A stretch of 64,000 nucleotides of DNA from Yinghuangia elevatio (lineage in GTDB: Bacteria > Actinomycetota > Actinomycetes > Streptomycetales > Streptomycetaceae), in NCBI RefSeq assembly GCF_040649515.1, contig NZ_JBEZFP010000007.1, forward strand, positions 1 to 64,000, given 5' to 3'. Numbering within the stretch: the first letter of the stretch is position 1; every line of letters begins with the position of its first letter. Positions 24,926 through 33,239 of this stretch are shown here, in pieces. The translations under genes were made by a program, and so were the position numbers. The notes beneath the pieces are model-generated. The model was not told the origin of the DNA and made no database searches. It was given only the letters and a program-made list of their open reading frames with translations.

Positions 24926-25010
24926 CCCCCGGTTGAACCCCCGCTTGAACCCCCTGTCGAACCTCTGGGCGGACTCGTGGTCGAACCGCCGCCGAGCCGC
25001 CGGTTGATCC
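24926..25010. repeat. degenerate ttgaacccc repeat
   Basis: Several imperfect units around gttgaaccccc/cttgaaccccc/gtcgaacc lie between two convergent genes. The core resembles the repeat at 3475-3519. It might act as a termination or spacer element. Confidence 0.4.
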
Positions 25011-25026
25011 GTGGCGTACCGGAGGT

Positions 25027-25914
25027 TCAGCCGCCCAGCGCGGTGGTCGCGGCCTCCGTCGCCGCCGTCAACGCCGAGGCCCAGGACCGGCACACACCCG
25101 CCGGTGCCTGGGCCCGGTCGGCCAGCAGCGTGAGCGTGTACCGCTGCCTCCCAAGACGGTCGCGGATCGGCGCACTCAGCGCCGCCAACGGGACCATCTC
25201 GTCGTCGTCCTCGGGGAGTTCGGTCGTGTACTCGGCCCACTCGACCGGCGGCATGTGGCGGCGCAGCACGTCGAGGACGGACCGCGGAAGGCCGGACACC
25301 TCCAGGTTGGCCAGCACGATGGTCGGTGTCGCGGCGTCGTCCCCGGTGCGGCGTTCGACGAGGTAGCCGCGCTCGCGGGCGGCCCGGACCAGCGCCCAGG
25401 TGCGCTCCTGCGACACCGCGAACGGCACGAGCGGCGTACGCGCGAGCCAGGCGCGCACCGCGTCGTCGTCCCGCCACGCCGTGTTGGTCAGACCCAGCGG
25501 CGGTGTGCAGGGAAAGCGCTCGCCGACGATGTCGCGGTGGTCGCCGACGGGGATGCGGCCCACCCGGTCGAGCACCACCAGCGAGTCGTCGTGCAGGCCC
25601 GCCAACACGCAGGGCAGGCCGAGTTGCTCGTGCAGGCGGCGGATGTGCGGCCGGACGATGTCCAGCGAGGCGAGGCCCGTCTCGGCCGCCCAGCCGAGCC
25701 GCAGCAGCGCGGGGCCCAGGCCGTACGCCTTCACGTCGTCGCGCGTCGCGAACCCCGCCTCGGTGAGCGCCGCGAGGATGCCCAGGCAGGTCGGCTTGCT
25801 CAGCCCGAGCCGCATGCTGACCTCGGTGAGCGTCAGCCGCCGGCGCGGTTCCTCGCCGAGCAGGCTCAGGACCGCCAGCACGCGTTCCGTCGGCGGCGAC
25901 TGACGTCCCGTCAT
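25027..25914 (-). CDS. IclR family transcriptional regulator
   Basis: A 295-residue IclR-type regulator. Residues 8-75 form the winged helix (RVLAVLSLLGEE, LTLTEVSMRLGLSKPTCLGILAALTEAGF). The effector domain follows, with GLHDDSLVVLDRVG and RERGYLVERRTG. It is divergent from the SDR gene at 26033 with 118 bp between, which is AT-rich (near ATATATG) compared with the surroundings. It probably controls that gene. Confidence 0.9.
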   Translation of the reverse strand: MTGRQSPPTERVLAVLSLLGEEPRRRLTLTEVSMRLGLSKPTCLGILAALTEAGFATRDDVKAYGLGPALLRLGWAAETGLASLDIVRPHIRRLHEQLGLPCVLAGLHDDSLVVLDRVGRIPVGDHRDIVGERFPCTPPLGLTNTAWRDDDAVRAWLARTPLVPFAVSQERTWALVRAARERGYLVERRTGDDAATPTIVLANLEVSGLPRSVLDVLRRHMPPVEWAEYTTELPEDDDEMVPLAALSAPIRDRLGRQRYTLTLLADRAQAPAGVCRSWASALTAATEAATTALGG

Positions 25915-26032
25915 ATCCCCTCGGGCTCTTGATGGTTAGCGCAGGCTGTGCTTACCTGCACGGCACGCACGTCCTCGAATTCCACATTCCATATATGTAC
26001 CAGGGCACGTCTGCCCGGAGAAGAGGCCGCCG

Positions 26033-26815
26033 GTGCTCCTCGCCGACAAGACCGTCATCGTGTCCGGAACCGGCCCCGGACTCGGCCGGGAGATCGCCTT
26101 GGCCGCCGCCCGCGAGGGCGCCAACCTCGTGCTCGGCGCCCGCCGCACCGAGAACCTGGCCGCCGTCGCCGACGAGGTCGACCCGTCCGGCGCCCGCGTG
26201 GTGTGGCAGAAGACCGACATCACCGACCACGCGCAGGCCGAGGCGCTCGCCGAGTTGGCCGTCAAGCGGTTCGGCCGCATCGACGCGCTCCTCAACGTCG
26301 CGGCGCTGGACACCGTGGCCGGCGGTCTCGAGCAGACCTCCTGGGACGACCTGCGCGCGGTGCTGGAGACGAACCTCGTCGGCAGCCTCGCGATGACCAA
26401 GGCCGCGATGCCGGCCCTGCGCCGGCAGGGCGGCTCGGTGGTCTTCGTCGGCTCGCAGGTGGAGATGAAGGTCGTCTCCGACCACCCGCAACTCGCGTAC
26501 GCCGCCTCGAAGGCCGGGCTGCGCACCGCCGCGCACTACCTGGCCCAGGAGTACGGCCCGGACCGCGTGCGAGTGAACACCGTGTCGCCGGGGTGGATGC
26601 TCGGGCCGCCGGTCGAGGCGTACTTGGGCTATATGGCCGCCGCGCAGCAGGTCTCCCGGGAGGCGGTGCTCGCCGACCTGGAGCAGAAGATGGCGCTGCC
26701 GTACCTCGCGAGCGACGGGGACACCGCCGAGGCCGTGGTGTTCCTGGCGTCGGACCGGGCACGCGGCATCACCGGGCAGACCCTGCTCGTCAACGCCGGG
26801 GAGTACATGCGCTGA
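26033..26815 (+). CDS. short-chain dehydrogenase/reductase (SDR)
   Basis: A 260-residue classical SDR. The cofactor loop is GTGPGLGREI (residues 12-21), NVAAL replaces the usual NNAG motif, the catalytic Ser is in FVGSQVEM, and the YAASKAG motif gives Tyr and Lys. It oxidises or reduces a hydroxyl/keto group with NAD(P). The GTG start at 26033 follows GAAGAGG. It is divergent from an IclR regulator, which suggests a catabolic role. It is convergent with the MFS gene, with a strong hairpin between. Confidence 0.9.
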   Translation: MLLADKTVIVSGTGPGLGREIALAAAREGANLVLGARRTENLAAVADEVDPSGARVVWQKTDITDHAQAEALAELAVKRFGRIDALLNVAALDTVAGGLEQTSWDDLRAVLETNLVGSLAMTKAAMPALRRQGGSVVFVGSQVEMKVVSDHPQLAYAASKAGLRTAAHYLAQEYGPDRVRVNTVSPGWMLGPPVEAYLGYMAAAQQVSREAVLADLEQKMALPYLASDGDTAEAVVFLASDRARGITGQTLLVNAGEYMR

Positions 26816-26834
26816 CGGGACCGGTCCGAGGCGG

Positions 26835-26880
26835 GGCCGGCCCCCGTGCGCCCTCCGTCCGCGGCGCACGGTGGCCGGCC
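26835..26880. terminator. bidirectional terminator between SDR and MFS genes
   Basis: A long two-part stem: GGCCGGCC (26835-26842) pairs with 26873-26880, and CGTGCGCC (26845-26852) pairs with 26863-26870, leaving a small 2x2 internal bulge and a 10-nt loop. It lies between convergent stop codons. Confidence 0.6.
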
Positions 26881-26932
26881 GCCGCGTTCGGCCCGGCGCC
26901 GCGCCCCGGTTCGGACCGACGGCCCGTGGGCG

Positions 26933-28480
26933 TCATGCGCGGGCGCCGCCGCCGCGGCGCCCGCGCAGTCCCCACATCGTGAGCACGGCCAGAGCGGCAA
27001 ACGCCGCCGCCGCGACGTGGAACGCGAAGGTGTACCCGTCGGTGGCCGCCTCGGCAGGTGTCATGCCCTTCGCGGAACCGCTGCGCGCGTCGGCCAGCGA
27101 GGCGAACAGCGCCATGCCGACCGTCGGCCCGAACAGCATGAAGGTGTTGAACGCCCCTCCCGCCAAAGCCGCCTGACGCTCCGGCACGTCACCGGTGGCG
27201 GCGGTCACCGCGCCGGCCGCGGTGAGGCCGATGCCGAGCGGCAGGACCACCATGCCCGCGAGCGGCGCGCCGACGTACGCGGATTCGGGGGTGATGCGGG
27301 CGAACAGCAGGAACGCCGACGCCATCAGGAGCATGCCGAGCGTTGCGGAACGGCGGGCGCCGAGACGGCCGACGAGCGGGACACTGGCGGCACTGACGGC
27401 GACAAGGGCCAGCGCGTACGGCACGAAGCCCATCGCCGAGCGCAGCGACGACCAGCCCAGCACCTGCTGGAAGTACAGCGACATCAGGAACGCCGTCGTC
27501 GAACCGGCGATCGGCGCGAACATCCCGGTCACCAGGGCCACCACGCGCCGACGCGACGCGAGGAACGACGGCGGCATGAGCGGCTCCGGCACCGTGTTCT
27601 CGGCGAATCCGAAAGCCGCCAGCAGCGCGACACCGCCCACGGCCGGGACCAGGAACCAGGCGGACGTCCAGCCGTGCCCGCCGACCGCCACGAATCCGTA
27701 GCTGAGCAGGGCGATTCCGCCGGTCGCCAGGGCCGCGCCGAGCACGTCCACGCGTGCGGTCCGCGGTGCCGGGCCGGCCGGCACCCGCCGCGGCGCGAGC
27801 AGCGCGACCGCCGCCGCGACGACGCCCATGACCACGAACGCCCAGCGCCACGAGGCCCAGGTCGCGGTCACCCCGCCGAGCGGCATGCCAAGTGCCGCGC
27901 CCACACCGGATATTCCGCCCCACGCGGCCAACGCCCGGGCGCGGGACCGGCCTTGCGGAAACAGGTCGCCGACCAGCGCCATCGACGCCGGCGCCGCGAG
28001 GGCCGCGCCGACGCCCTGCACTAGGCGGGCGGCGATGAGCAACGCACCGGTCGGAGCCAAGGCGCCCGCGACGGACGCAACCGCGAAGAGCGCGACCCCG
28101 GCGACGAACACCGGGCGCCGGCCGTGCCGGTCGGCCAAGCGGCCGCCCAGCAGGAGCAGCCCGCTGAACACGAGCGTGTACGCCGCTGTCGTCCAGACGA
28201 GCGCGGAGGACCCGAGCGACAGGTCGCGGGCGATGTCCGGGGCGACAGCCGAGGTGAGGGTGACAGAGGTGTTGAGCACGGCTTGGACCGCGGCGAGGAG
28301 GACGAAGGCGGCGCCAACGCCGGTCGCCGTACCCGCCGCCGCATCCGTCGGCTCGCCTGTCGCCGCGCTTGCCGGGGCGCGTTCTCGCGCGCCTTCCGTC
28401 GCGTTCTCCGTTGCGCTGCCCGCCGCGCCTCCCGGCGCGCCTTTCTGTGCGACCGGTATCTCCGGACGTGTGTGCCCCAT
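26933..28480 (-). CDS. MFS drug exporter (DHA2-like)
   Basis: A 515-residue transporter with about 14 hydrophobic helices. The loop 2-3 motif GGRLADRHGRRPVFVAG and motif C-like GISGVGAALGMPLGG are those of proton-driven drug exporters of the EmrB/QacA type. The N-terminus carries a hydrophilic stretch of about 50 residues. The ATG at 28480 was chosen because GGAG lies about 7 nt upstream; an in-frame extension to 28558 would cross the operator. It is divergent from a TetR gene, the usual layout for a drug-inducible pump. Confidence 0.88.
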   Translation of the reverse strand: MGHTRPEIPVAQKGAPGGAAGSATENATEGARERAPASAATGEPTDAAAGTATGVGAAFVLLAAVQAVLNTSVTLTSAVAPDIARDLSLGSSALVWTTAAYTLVFSGLLLLGGRLADRHGRRPVFVAGVALFAVASVAGALAPTGALLIAARLVQGVGAALAAPASMALVGDLFPQGRSRARALAAWGGISGVGAALGMPLGGVTATWASWRWAFVVMGVVAAAVALLAPRRVPAGPAPRTARVDVLGAALATGGIALLSYGFVAVGGHGWTSAWFLVPAVGGVALLAAFGFAENTVPEPLMPPSFLASRRRVVALVTGMFAPIAGSTTAFLMSLYFQQVLGWSSLRSAMGFVPYALALVAVSAASVPLVGRLGARRSATLGMLLMASAFLLFARITPESAYVGAPLAGMVVLPLGIGLTAAGAVTAATGDVPERQAALAGGAFNTFMLFGPTVGMALFASLADARSGSAKGMTPAEAATDGYTFAFHVAAAAFAALAVLTMWGLRGRRGGGARA

Positions 28481-28544
28481 CGCGGTCTCCGTCTCCCTCG
28501 GCGCATGCCGGTCCCCGCGGACCGGAGGCGGTGCGCGGGTGCCA

Positions 28545-28589
28545 AACTGTACTTCCAAGTTCAGATGAACTCAACAGTACAGTTCAGAT
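28545..28589. promoter_or_regulatory. TetR operator between MFS and TetR genes
   Basis: AACTGTACT (28545-28553) and AGTACAGTT (28576-28584) form perfect 9-bp arms. Inside them AGTTCA-GA-TGAACT (28558-28571) is a second palindrome. GTTCAGAT occurs at 28559 and again at 28582. The site is AT-rich in a GC-rich setting and fits two regulator dimers. Confidence 0.65.
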
Positions 28590-28668
28590 CTCGTAGACTG
28601 GCTCCCGTACGGGCCGAAGACCGCTCCGAAGCCCGGAATCGCGACGGACGTGAGGGAAAGAGGCCCAA

Positions 28669-29334
28669 GTGACCGCACCCGGACACCGCACCGCGACCCG
28701 GCGGGTGCCCGCGGGGGACCGCGCCCGGCGCAAGCGGGCGGCCATCGTGCGCGCCGCGTCCGGAGCGTTTCTGCGCGACGGCTACGATGCGGGCATGGAC
28801 GCGATCGCCGCGGAGGCGGGCGTGTCGAAGGTGACGGTCTACAACCACTTCGGCAGCAAGGAAGAGTTGTTCACGGCGATCGTCGGCGACATCCTGGACC
28901 GCGCACTCGCCGACTCCACGGCCCTGGTCGAGGCCCGGCTCGGCGCCTCGGACGACGTACGCGCCGACCTGACGGCCATCTGCCGCGCCTGGGTCGCCGG
29001 CCACGCCACCCCCGAAGTGCTGGCGCTGCACAACGTGGTGGTGGGATCCACCCGGCGCCTCCCCGACCTCGGCCGCACCTGGCAGGAGTTGGGCCCGGAC
29101 CGCTTCCACACCCTGGTACGCGCGGCCCTCCAGGAACTCGTCGACCGGGGGCGCCTCGTCATCGACGACGTCCCGCTCGCCGCGATCCAACTCTCCGGAC
29201 TGGTCCTGCTGCCGCACATCGCCTACGGCGCGGCCGGCTCCGCCCCCGACGCGGACCTGACGGAGCGCCTGATCACCGGCGGCGTGGACATGTTCCTCGC
29301 CCGCTACCTGCCCTCGGCTACGCCGACCCCGTGA
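28669..29334 (+). CDS. TetR family regulator of the MFS pump
   Basis: A 221-residue TetR protein. Residues 20-70 form the HTH domain (IVRAASGAFLRDGYDAGMDAIAAEAGVSKVTVYNHFGSKEELF in three helices). The rest is the ligand domain. The GTG start follows GAAAGAGG. It is divergent from the exporter with a palindromic operator between, so it most likely represses the pump and itself. The NmrA-like gene follows 75 bp downstream on the same strand and may be part of the response. Confidence 0.9.
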   Translation: MTAPGHRTATRRVPAGDRARRKRAAIVRAASGAFLRDGYDAGMDAIAAEAGVSKVTVYNHFGSKEELFTAIVGDILDRALADSTALVEARLGASDDVRADLTAICRAWVAGHATPEVLALHNVVVGSTRRLPDLGRTWQELGPDRFHTLVRAALQELVDRGRLVIDDVPLAAIQLSGLVLLPHIAYGAAGSAPDADLTERLITGGVDMFLARYLPSATPTP

Positions 29335-29409
29335 CACGCCTCCCCCGACGGCGCGTCAGGCGGCGCGGGATCCGTGAGGAATCGCCGGATCTGTGTTTGT
29401 CTGCTGTGC

Positions 29410-30246
29410 ATGACCGATGAATCGATCCTGGTACTGGGGGCCACCGGTTCGACAGGACGCCGCGTCACGGCACAGCTCCGCCTCGAAGGCCGCACGGTCC
29501 GTGCCGCCTCACGTCAGGGGCACACGAACGGCGGCGTGCGCTTCGACTGGACCGATCCCGACACCTGGGCGGACGCCGTCGGCGATGCCACGTCGATGTA
29601 CCTGATGGCACCTCATGAGCTGCCGGTGGAGCCGGAGTTCGTGGACACGGCCGTGGCGTCGGGGATCCGCCGCATCGTGCTGCTGTCCAGCCGGGGCATC
29701 GAGCCCATGGACGACACCCGGCTTCTGGCCGCGGAGCAGCTCGTACGCGACTCGGGCGTCGACTGGACGATCGTCCGGGCCGACTGGTTCGACCAGAACT
29801 TCGACGAGGGCTTCTTCCGCGCCGCGGTCATGGCCGGGGAGCTCGCCGTACCGGTCGGCGACCTCGGGCAGGCGTTCGTCGACGCCGACGACATCGCCGC
29901 GGTGGCCGCGAAAGCGCTGGTGGGCCGGGGGCACGAGGCGACGACGTACGAGGTGACCGGTCCCGAGACGCTGACCTTCGCCGAAGCCGCCGACGCCATC
30001 GGCCGGGCGGCCGGCCGCAAGGTCGTGTTCCGCGGCGAACCCGACGCCTACCGAGCCGTCCAACGGGAGATCGGTTTCCCGGCGGAGCAGACCGAGCGGG
30101 ACATCGTCGCGTTCACGGCGCTGCGGGAGAGCGGCGGCGGGGATGCCACCGACACCGTCCGCACGGTGACGGGCCGGGAACCGCGGAGTTTCGCCGACTA
30201 CGCGGCGGATGCCGCGGCGCGTGGCGCCTGGCGCGACGGGCGCTGA
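29410..30246 (+). CDS. NmrA-like NAD(P)-binding protein
   Basis: A 278-residue atypical SDR of the NmrA/quinone-reductase-like type. The dinucleotide loop is LVLGATGSTGRRV (residues 7-19), followed by YLMAPHELPVEPEF and VDADDIAAVAAKAL, the typical NmrA segment before the C-terminal substrate part. These proteins sense NADP redox state or reduce small molecules. The ATG at 29410 was chosen over 29374 because the conserved strand begins right after it. The last codons overlap the small minus-strand gene at 30198. Confidence 0.85.
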   Translation: MTDESILVLGATGSTGRRVTAQLRLEGRTVRAASRQGHTNGGVRFDWTDPDTWADAVGDATSMYLMAPHELPVEPEFVDTAVASGIRRIVLLSSRGIEPMDDTRLLAAEQLVRDSGVDWTIVRADWFDQNFDEGFFRAAVMAGELAVPVGDLGQAFVDADDIAAVAAKALVGRGHEATTYEVTGPETLTFAEAADAIGRAAGRKVVFRGEPDAYRAVQREIGFPAEQTERDIVAFTALRESGGGDATDTVRTVTGREPRSFADYAADAAARGAWRDGR

Positions 30247-30410
30247 CCCTCCGCCTGCGCGCCCGTTGCCTGCACGCCCGTTGTCTGCGCACCCGTCACC
30301 TGCGGAACGGTCGACTGCTGCCTCGACCGCTTCCGACGGGCGAGAACGCCGCGCAGAACCGCGGCCACCACCATGGCGGCCGAAGCCCGGTCCAGTGGAC
30401 CCTTCGTCAT
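30198..30410 (-). CDS. possible small Arg-rich/Gln-rich protein
   Basis: A 70-residue candidate. It has a short hydrophobic stretch AAMVVAAVLRGVLA, the basic cluster ARRKRSRQQ, and then a VTGAQ/TTGVQ/ATGAQ repeat encoded by four 15-bp DNA repeats (30254-30313). GGGGAG lies about 6 nt before the ATG. It overlaps the end of the NmrA-like gene by 49 bp on the other strand. I do not recognise a family. The in-frame repeat and ribosome-binding site favour a real gene, but it remains uncertain. Confidence 0.4.
   Translation of the reverse strand: MTKGPLDRASAAMVVAAVLRGVLARRKRSRQQSTVPQVTGAQTTGVQATGAQAEGQRPSRQAPRAAASAA
30254..30313. repeat. 15-bp tandem repeat, four copies
   Basis: Units begin with cctgcgcgcccgttg and diverge stepwise over four copies. 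The period is a multiple of three and is in frame with the small minus-strand gene. Confidence 0.7.
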
Positions 30411-30690
30411 CGCAACTCCCCTTCCAGGACGGCGGGAACGCCGGAACGCCGGAACGCGCACGGACGGCGCGGACCGGTACGGATCGGGGTCCCACGCACT
30501 CGTGCCATGCGACCCCGATCCACCCGCTCCACCCGGCCGTGGGCGCGTACTCGCCGACTACCCGGACCGGCCCCGCACAGTCGACACCCGCGATCGGAAC
30601 GCCCCGCATTGTTCGGCGTCCGGACGCATGCCCCGGACACAACCGGGCAGCGGGAGGTTTCCGGCAGTCCTACGCGAGGAGGAAGTCAGC
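30411..30690. other. intergenic region, no gene seen
   Basis: 280 bp between the start of the small minus-strand gene and the plus-strand gene at 30691. It must hold promoters for one or both. Short GGAACGCC repeats occur near 30434-30458. No SigB-type promoter or operator was found. Confidence 0.4.
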
Positions 30691-31119
30691 ATGGCTTCGA
30701 TGCCGCCCGACGCGGGCCGGCCCGGCCGCCCGCGCAATTCCGTCGACGGCGAGACGCCGCCGAAACCGCGGGTGTCGCCCGAGACCGGCACAAGCACGAC
30801 AGGCCCGAGCACCGGCACCGGCACCGGCACGTCCGACGAAGGGACGTCCCACAGCACCGGATCGGTCATCCGCGAAGTGCCCAAGCGTGCGCAGGAAACC
30901 GCCGCGCACACCGCGCACATAGCCGCCGAGAAGGCCGAACTCGCGCGCGACCGCGCCGTTGCGGCCGGCCACCAGATCGGCGAGCACACCCCGGACTCCG
31001 TGAAGGCGGCGACGGGGGAAGCGGTTTCGCAGGCGCGCAGGCGTCCCGTTCCCGTGGTGGGCGCCGTGGTCGTGGGTGCACTCGTCGTGCTGTGGGTGCG
31101 GCGCTCGCGCCGCTCGTAG
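30691..31119 (+). CDS. tail-anchored DUF3618-like small membrane protein
   Basis: A 142-residue protein. A disordered N-terminus rich in Pro, Thr and Gly (residues 1-60, with STGPSTGTGTGTS) is followed by amphipathic Ala-rich helices (residues 65-120: VPKRAQETAAHTAHIAAEKAELARDR in two parts). A single C-terminal transmembrane helix (VVGAVVVGALVVLWV) and Arg-rich end complete it. The layout resembles DUF3618-type stress proteins. GGAGGAAG lies 7 nt before the ATG. It is followed after 60 bp by the hemerythrin gene, probably in one operon. Confidence 0.75.
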   Translation: MASMPPDAGRPGRPRNSVDGETPPKPRVSPETGTSTTGPSTGTGTGTSDEGTSHSTGSVIREVPKRAQETAAHTAHIAAEKAELARDRAVAAGHQIGEHTPDSVKAATGEAVSQARRRPVPVVGAVVVGALVVLWVRRSRRS

Positions 31120-31179
31120 CCCGCACGAAAGGCCCGCATCTCGACACCCGGGCCCGCACGCCGACGGAAGGAGATCCAC

Positions 31180-31773
31180 TTGGGCATCGCATCCGGCCCC
31201 GAGGACGTCATCGCCGTCCTGGTACGCGACCACCGCGACATCGAGGACGTCTTCCTCGAACTCGAGCACGGGGCCACCGCCCCGGCGCGCCGCAGACACC
31301 TTGTGGACACGGCCATCAGCACTCTGGCACGGCACACGCTCGCCGAGGAGCGATACCTCTATCCGGCGGTGCGCAGGCACCTCGAGGACGGCGACCCGGT
31401 CGCCGACCGCGAGATCGCCGAACACGCCGAGGCCGAACGCCTCATGAAGCGCCTCCAGGGGGTCGAGCCGACGGACGCGCGGTTCGAGCCGCTGGTGCGC
31501 GAGCTGATCGCGAGCGTACGCGGGCACGTCGAGGGCGAGGAGCACGGGCTGCTCCCCCGGCTGCGTGACGCGTGTGCACGCGACGAGCTGATGGAACTCG
31601 GCGACAAGGTACGGCAGTTCGAGCGGAATGCGGAGCGCGGGGCCCCGGACGGCCACGCGTACCCGCCCCCTCACCCCGGCGGCCCGGCACGCCCGGCCGC
31701 CGACCCACCTGAGCCTCCCGGAACCGGCATGGTGGACCGGCTCCGGGATGCGTTGACCGGGCGCGGCAGATAG
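31180..31773 (+). CDS. hemerythrin-domain protein, TTG start
   Basis: A 197-residue protein with a hemerythrin-like four-helix diiron domain. Ligand residues are seen in LVRDHRDIEDVFLELEHG (residues 12-29), LARHTLAEERYLYP, AEHAEAERL and VRGHVEGEEHGLLP. After about residue 145 a Pro-rich tail follows. Such proteins bind oxygen or nitric oxide or help in iron and oxidative stress. The TTG at 31180 is the start because GGAAGGAG lies 6 nt before it and no ATG or GTG is near. Likely co-transcribed with the gene before it. Confidence 0.87.
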   Translation: MGIASGPEDVIAVLVRDHRDIEDVFLELEHGATAPARRRHLVDTAISTLARHTLAEERYLYPAVRRHLEDGDPVADREIAEHAEAERLMKRLQGVEPTDARFEPLVRELIASVRGHVEGEEHGLLPRLRDACARDELMELGDKVRQFERNAERGAPDGHAYPPPHPGGPARPAADPPEPPGTGMVDRLRDALTGRGR

Positions 31774-31844
31774 CCGACCCATTTGCGCCGCGCGCCAACC
31801 CCCCTCCCGTGCGCCGCGCAGGCCGGCAGCCCCCGGTCACGCAC

Positions 31845-31874
31845 GAGGCCGGCCCGCATACGCGGGCCGGCCTC
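31845..31874. terminator. strong bidirectional terminator
   Basis: A perfect 13-bp inverted repeat (31845-31857 with 31862-31874) and a 4-nt loop lie between the convergent hemerythrin and PRC-barrel genes. It is followed by three 12-bp repeats of ttgtgcttgctg type (31892-31927). Confidence 0.75.
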
Positions 31875-31891
31875 CTTGTGCGTCCTGCCTG

Positions 31892-31927
31892 TTGCGCTTG
31901 CTGTTGTGCTTGCCGTTGTGCTTGCTG
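31892..31927. repeat. 12-bp tandem repeat
   Basis: Three copies of ttgcgcttgctg/ttgtgcttgccg/ttgtgcttgctg lie just beyond the terminator hairpin. They are T-rich on the plus strand compared with the region and may help release the transcript of the plus-strand operon. Confidence 0.6.
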
Positions 31928-31997
31928 TTCGTTGCGCGTCCTGCTCGTTCTTGCCGGGTCTTACGGGTGCGTCTTGGTGCGTCGGCGCTGTCCGGCC

Positions 31998-32348
31998 TCA
32001 GCCGGCCTGGCGGCCGTAGTGCTCTTCCAGCAGCCGCCGGTAGTCGGTGTCACCGGTGTGCTTGTCCCGGTCGAACTCCGGCGCGGTCTCTATCTGGGAC
32101 TTGCTCGCCTCGACGTACACGCGCTTGTCCTCGACGTCGATGCTGGAGACCAGTCCGGCCGGGAGCAGGACGTGTTTGCCGAAGATCCACACGCCGGTGT
32201 CGACGACGAGGCACGTGGCGCCGACGTCGTCGCTGTGCTTGTCGATCTTTCCGATGTGCCCGTCCAAGGCCTCCACCTTGAACCCGATGAGGTCCAGTCC
32301 GCTCTGGAAGCCGGTCTCGGGCCGGTAACCCCACATGTCCTCGGGCAT
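31998..32348 (-). CDS. PRC-barrel domain protein
   Basis: A 116-residue protein with a PRC-barrel beta domain: IGFKVEALDGHIGKIDKHSDDVGATCLVVDTG followed by KHVLLPAGLV and a C-terminal helical tail. PRC-barrel proteins often act in stress responses or RNA handling, and the biochemical role here is unknown. The ATG follows GAAGGAGAC. A SigB-type promoter match lies 53-77 bp upstream. It is downstream of the DUF6328 gene on the same strand. Confidence 0.87.
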   Translation of the reverse strand: MPEDMWGYRPETGFQSGLDLIGFKVEALDGHIGKIDKHSDDVGATCLVVDTGVWIFGKHVLLPAGLVSSIDVEDKRVYVEASKSQIETAPEFDRDKHTGDTDYRRLLEEHYGRQAG

Positions 32349-32400
32349 CGTGTCCGTCTCCTTCGTTGACGCTGTGACGCTGACCTTGCCGTGGACGGCG

Positions 32401-32425
32401 CTACCCGAGGGCCGGGGTGCCATGC
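32401..32425 (-). promoter_or_regulatory. SigB-type promoter match for PRC-barrel gene
   Basis: Reading the minus strand, GCAT (32425-32422) and GGGTAG (32406-32401) are 15 bp apart, fitting GNNT-N15-GGGTA. It would start transcription about 45 bp before the PRC-barrel gene. The final base differs from the best consensus. Confidence 0.4.
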
Positions 32426-32467
32426 GCGGCACGGCCGACGAACTCTGCCGAAGGCGTGGCTCCGGAC

Positions 32468-32995
32468 TTATCCGTCACTCCGTCGAACCTGCTCCTCCTT
32501 CTCGTGCCGGAACGCTCCCCGACGCATGATCCAGGGCAGCACCACCCAGCACACCGCGAACCACACCATGACCGCCGTGGTGCTCACCCACGCCACGGCC
32601 CCGTCGGTCACCACATGCAGCAGCAGGAGCAGCACGCACGCCACTGTCACCGCGAGCAACCCCACCCCCAGCATCACCATCCGCCGCGCGGTGACCACCA
32701 GGCTCGGCTTGCGTCCGATCCCGGCGACCGCCAGGTGGAAGACCACCACGCCGACCAGCGTGCCGGTGGCCGCCGCCCCGAAGACGACCGCCCAGATGTA
32801 CAGGGCCCGTTCGAAGTCGGTGAGCGTCTCGAAGCGCGACGTGAACGCCACGCTGAGCAGGAAGCCGAACAGGATCTGGGCACCTGTCTGGACGACCCGT
32901 ACCTCTTGCAGCAATTCGTTCCAGCGACGGTCCGCCTGTTCACTCAGGGTCTCGTCGCGCTCGGAATCCTCGATTTTGCGGTCCGTTTGCGCCAT
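32468..32995 (-). CDS. DUF6328 family membrane protein
   Basis: A 175-residue membrane protein with an acidic N-terminus and four hydrophobic segments (about residues 42-60, 68-90, 105-127 and 133-155), ending in a basic tail. The segment RWNELLQEVRVVQTGAQILFGFLL is typical of DUF6328, a family of unknown function common in actinobacteria. It is divergent from the SigF-like gene at 33240, so it may be controlled by that factor. The ATG at 32995 was preferred over an upstream extension with unlike composition. Confidence 0.85.
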   Translation of the reverse strand: MAQTDRKIEDSERDETLSEQADRRWNELLQEVRVVQTGAQILFGFLLSVAFTSRFETLTDFERALYIWAVVFGAAATGTLVGVVVFHLAVAGIGRKPSLVVTARRMVMLGVGLLAVTVACVLLLLLHVVTDGAVAWVSTTAVMVWFAVCWVVLPWIMRRGAFRHEKEEQVRRSDG

Positions 32996-33239
32996 GTTCG
33001 TGCGAATGCCCGGTGAGCGCGGGTCGAATCGGAATGGCCCCGGCCCTTCGTGGTAGGCGAGGAAGAGGGCCCGGCAACCCCGCGGTGTGCCTCCGGCGCC
33101 CGCCCGCCCGGACGCGCCCGCTGCCGCCCGGGCGGCAACCCCGACGACGGCCCGACGACGGGCCCGCGACGGTCGGCTGCACGCCCGCCGATGGCCCCGC
33201 ACGACCGGCGGCCGATCGCCCGCGATGGGAGAGGACCCC

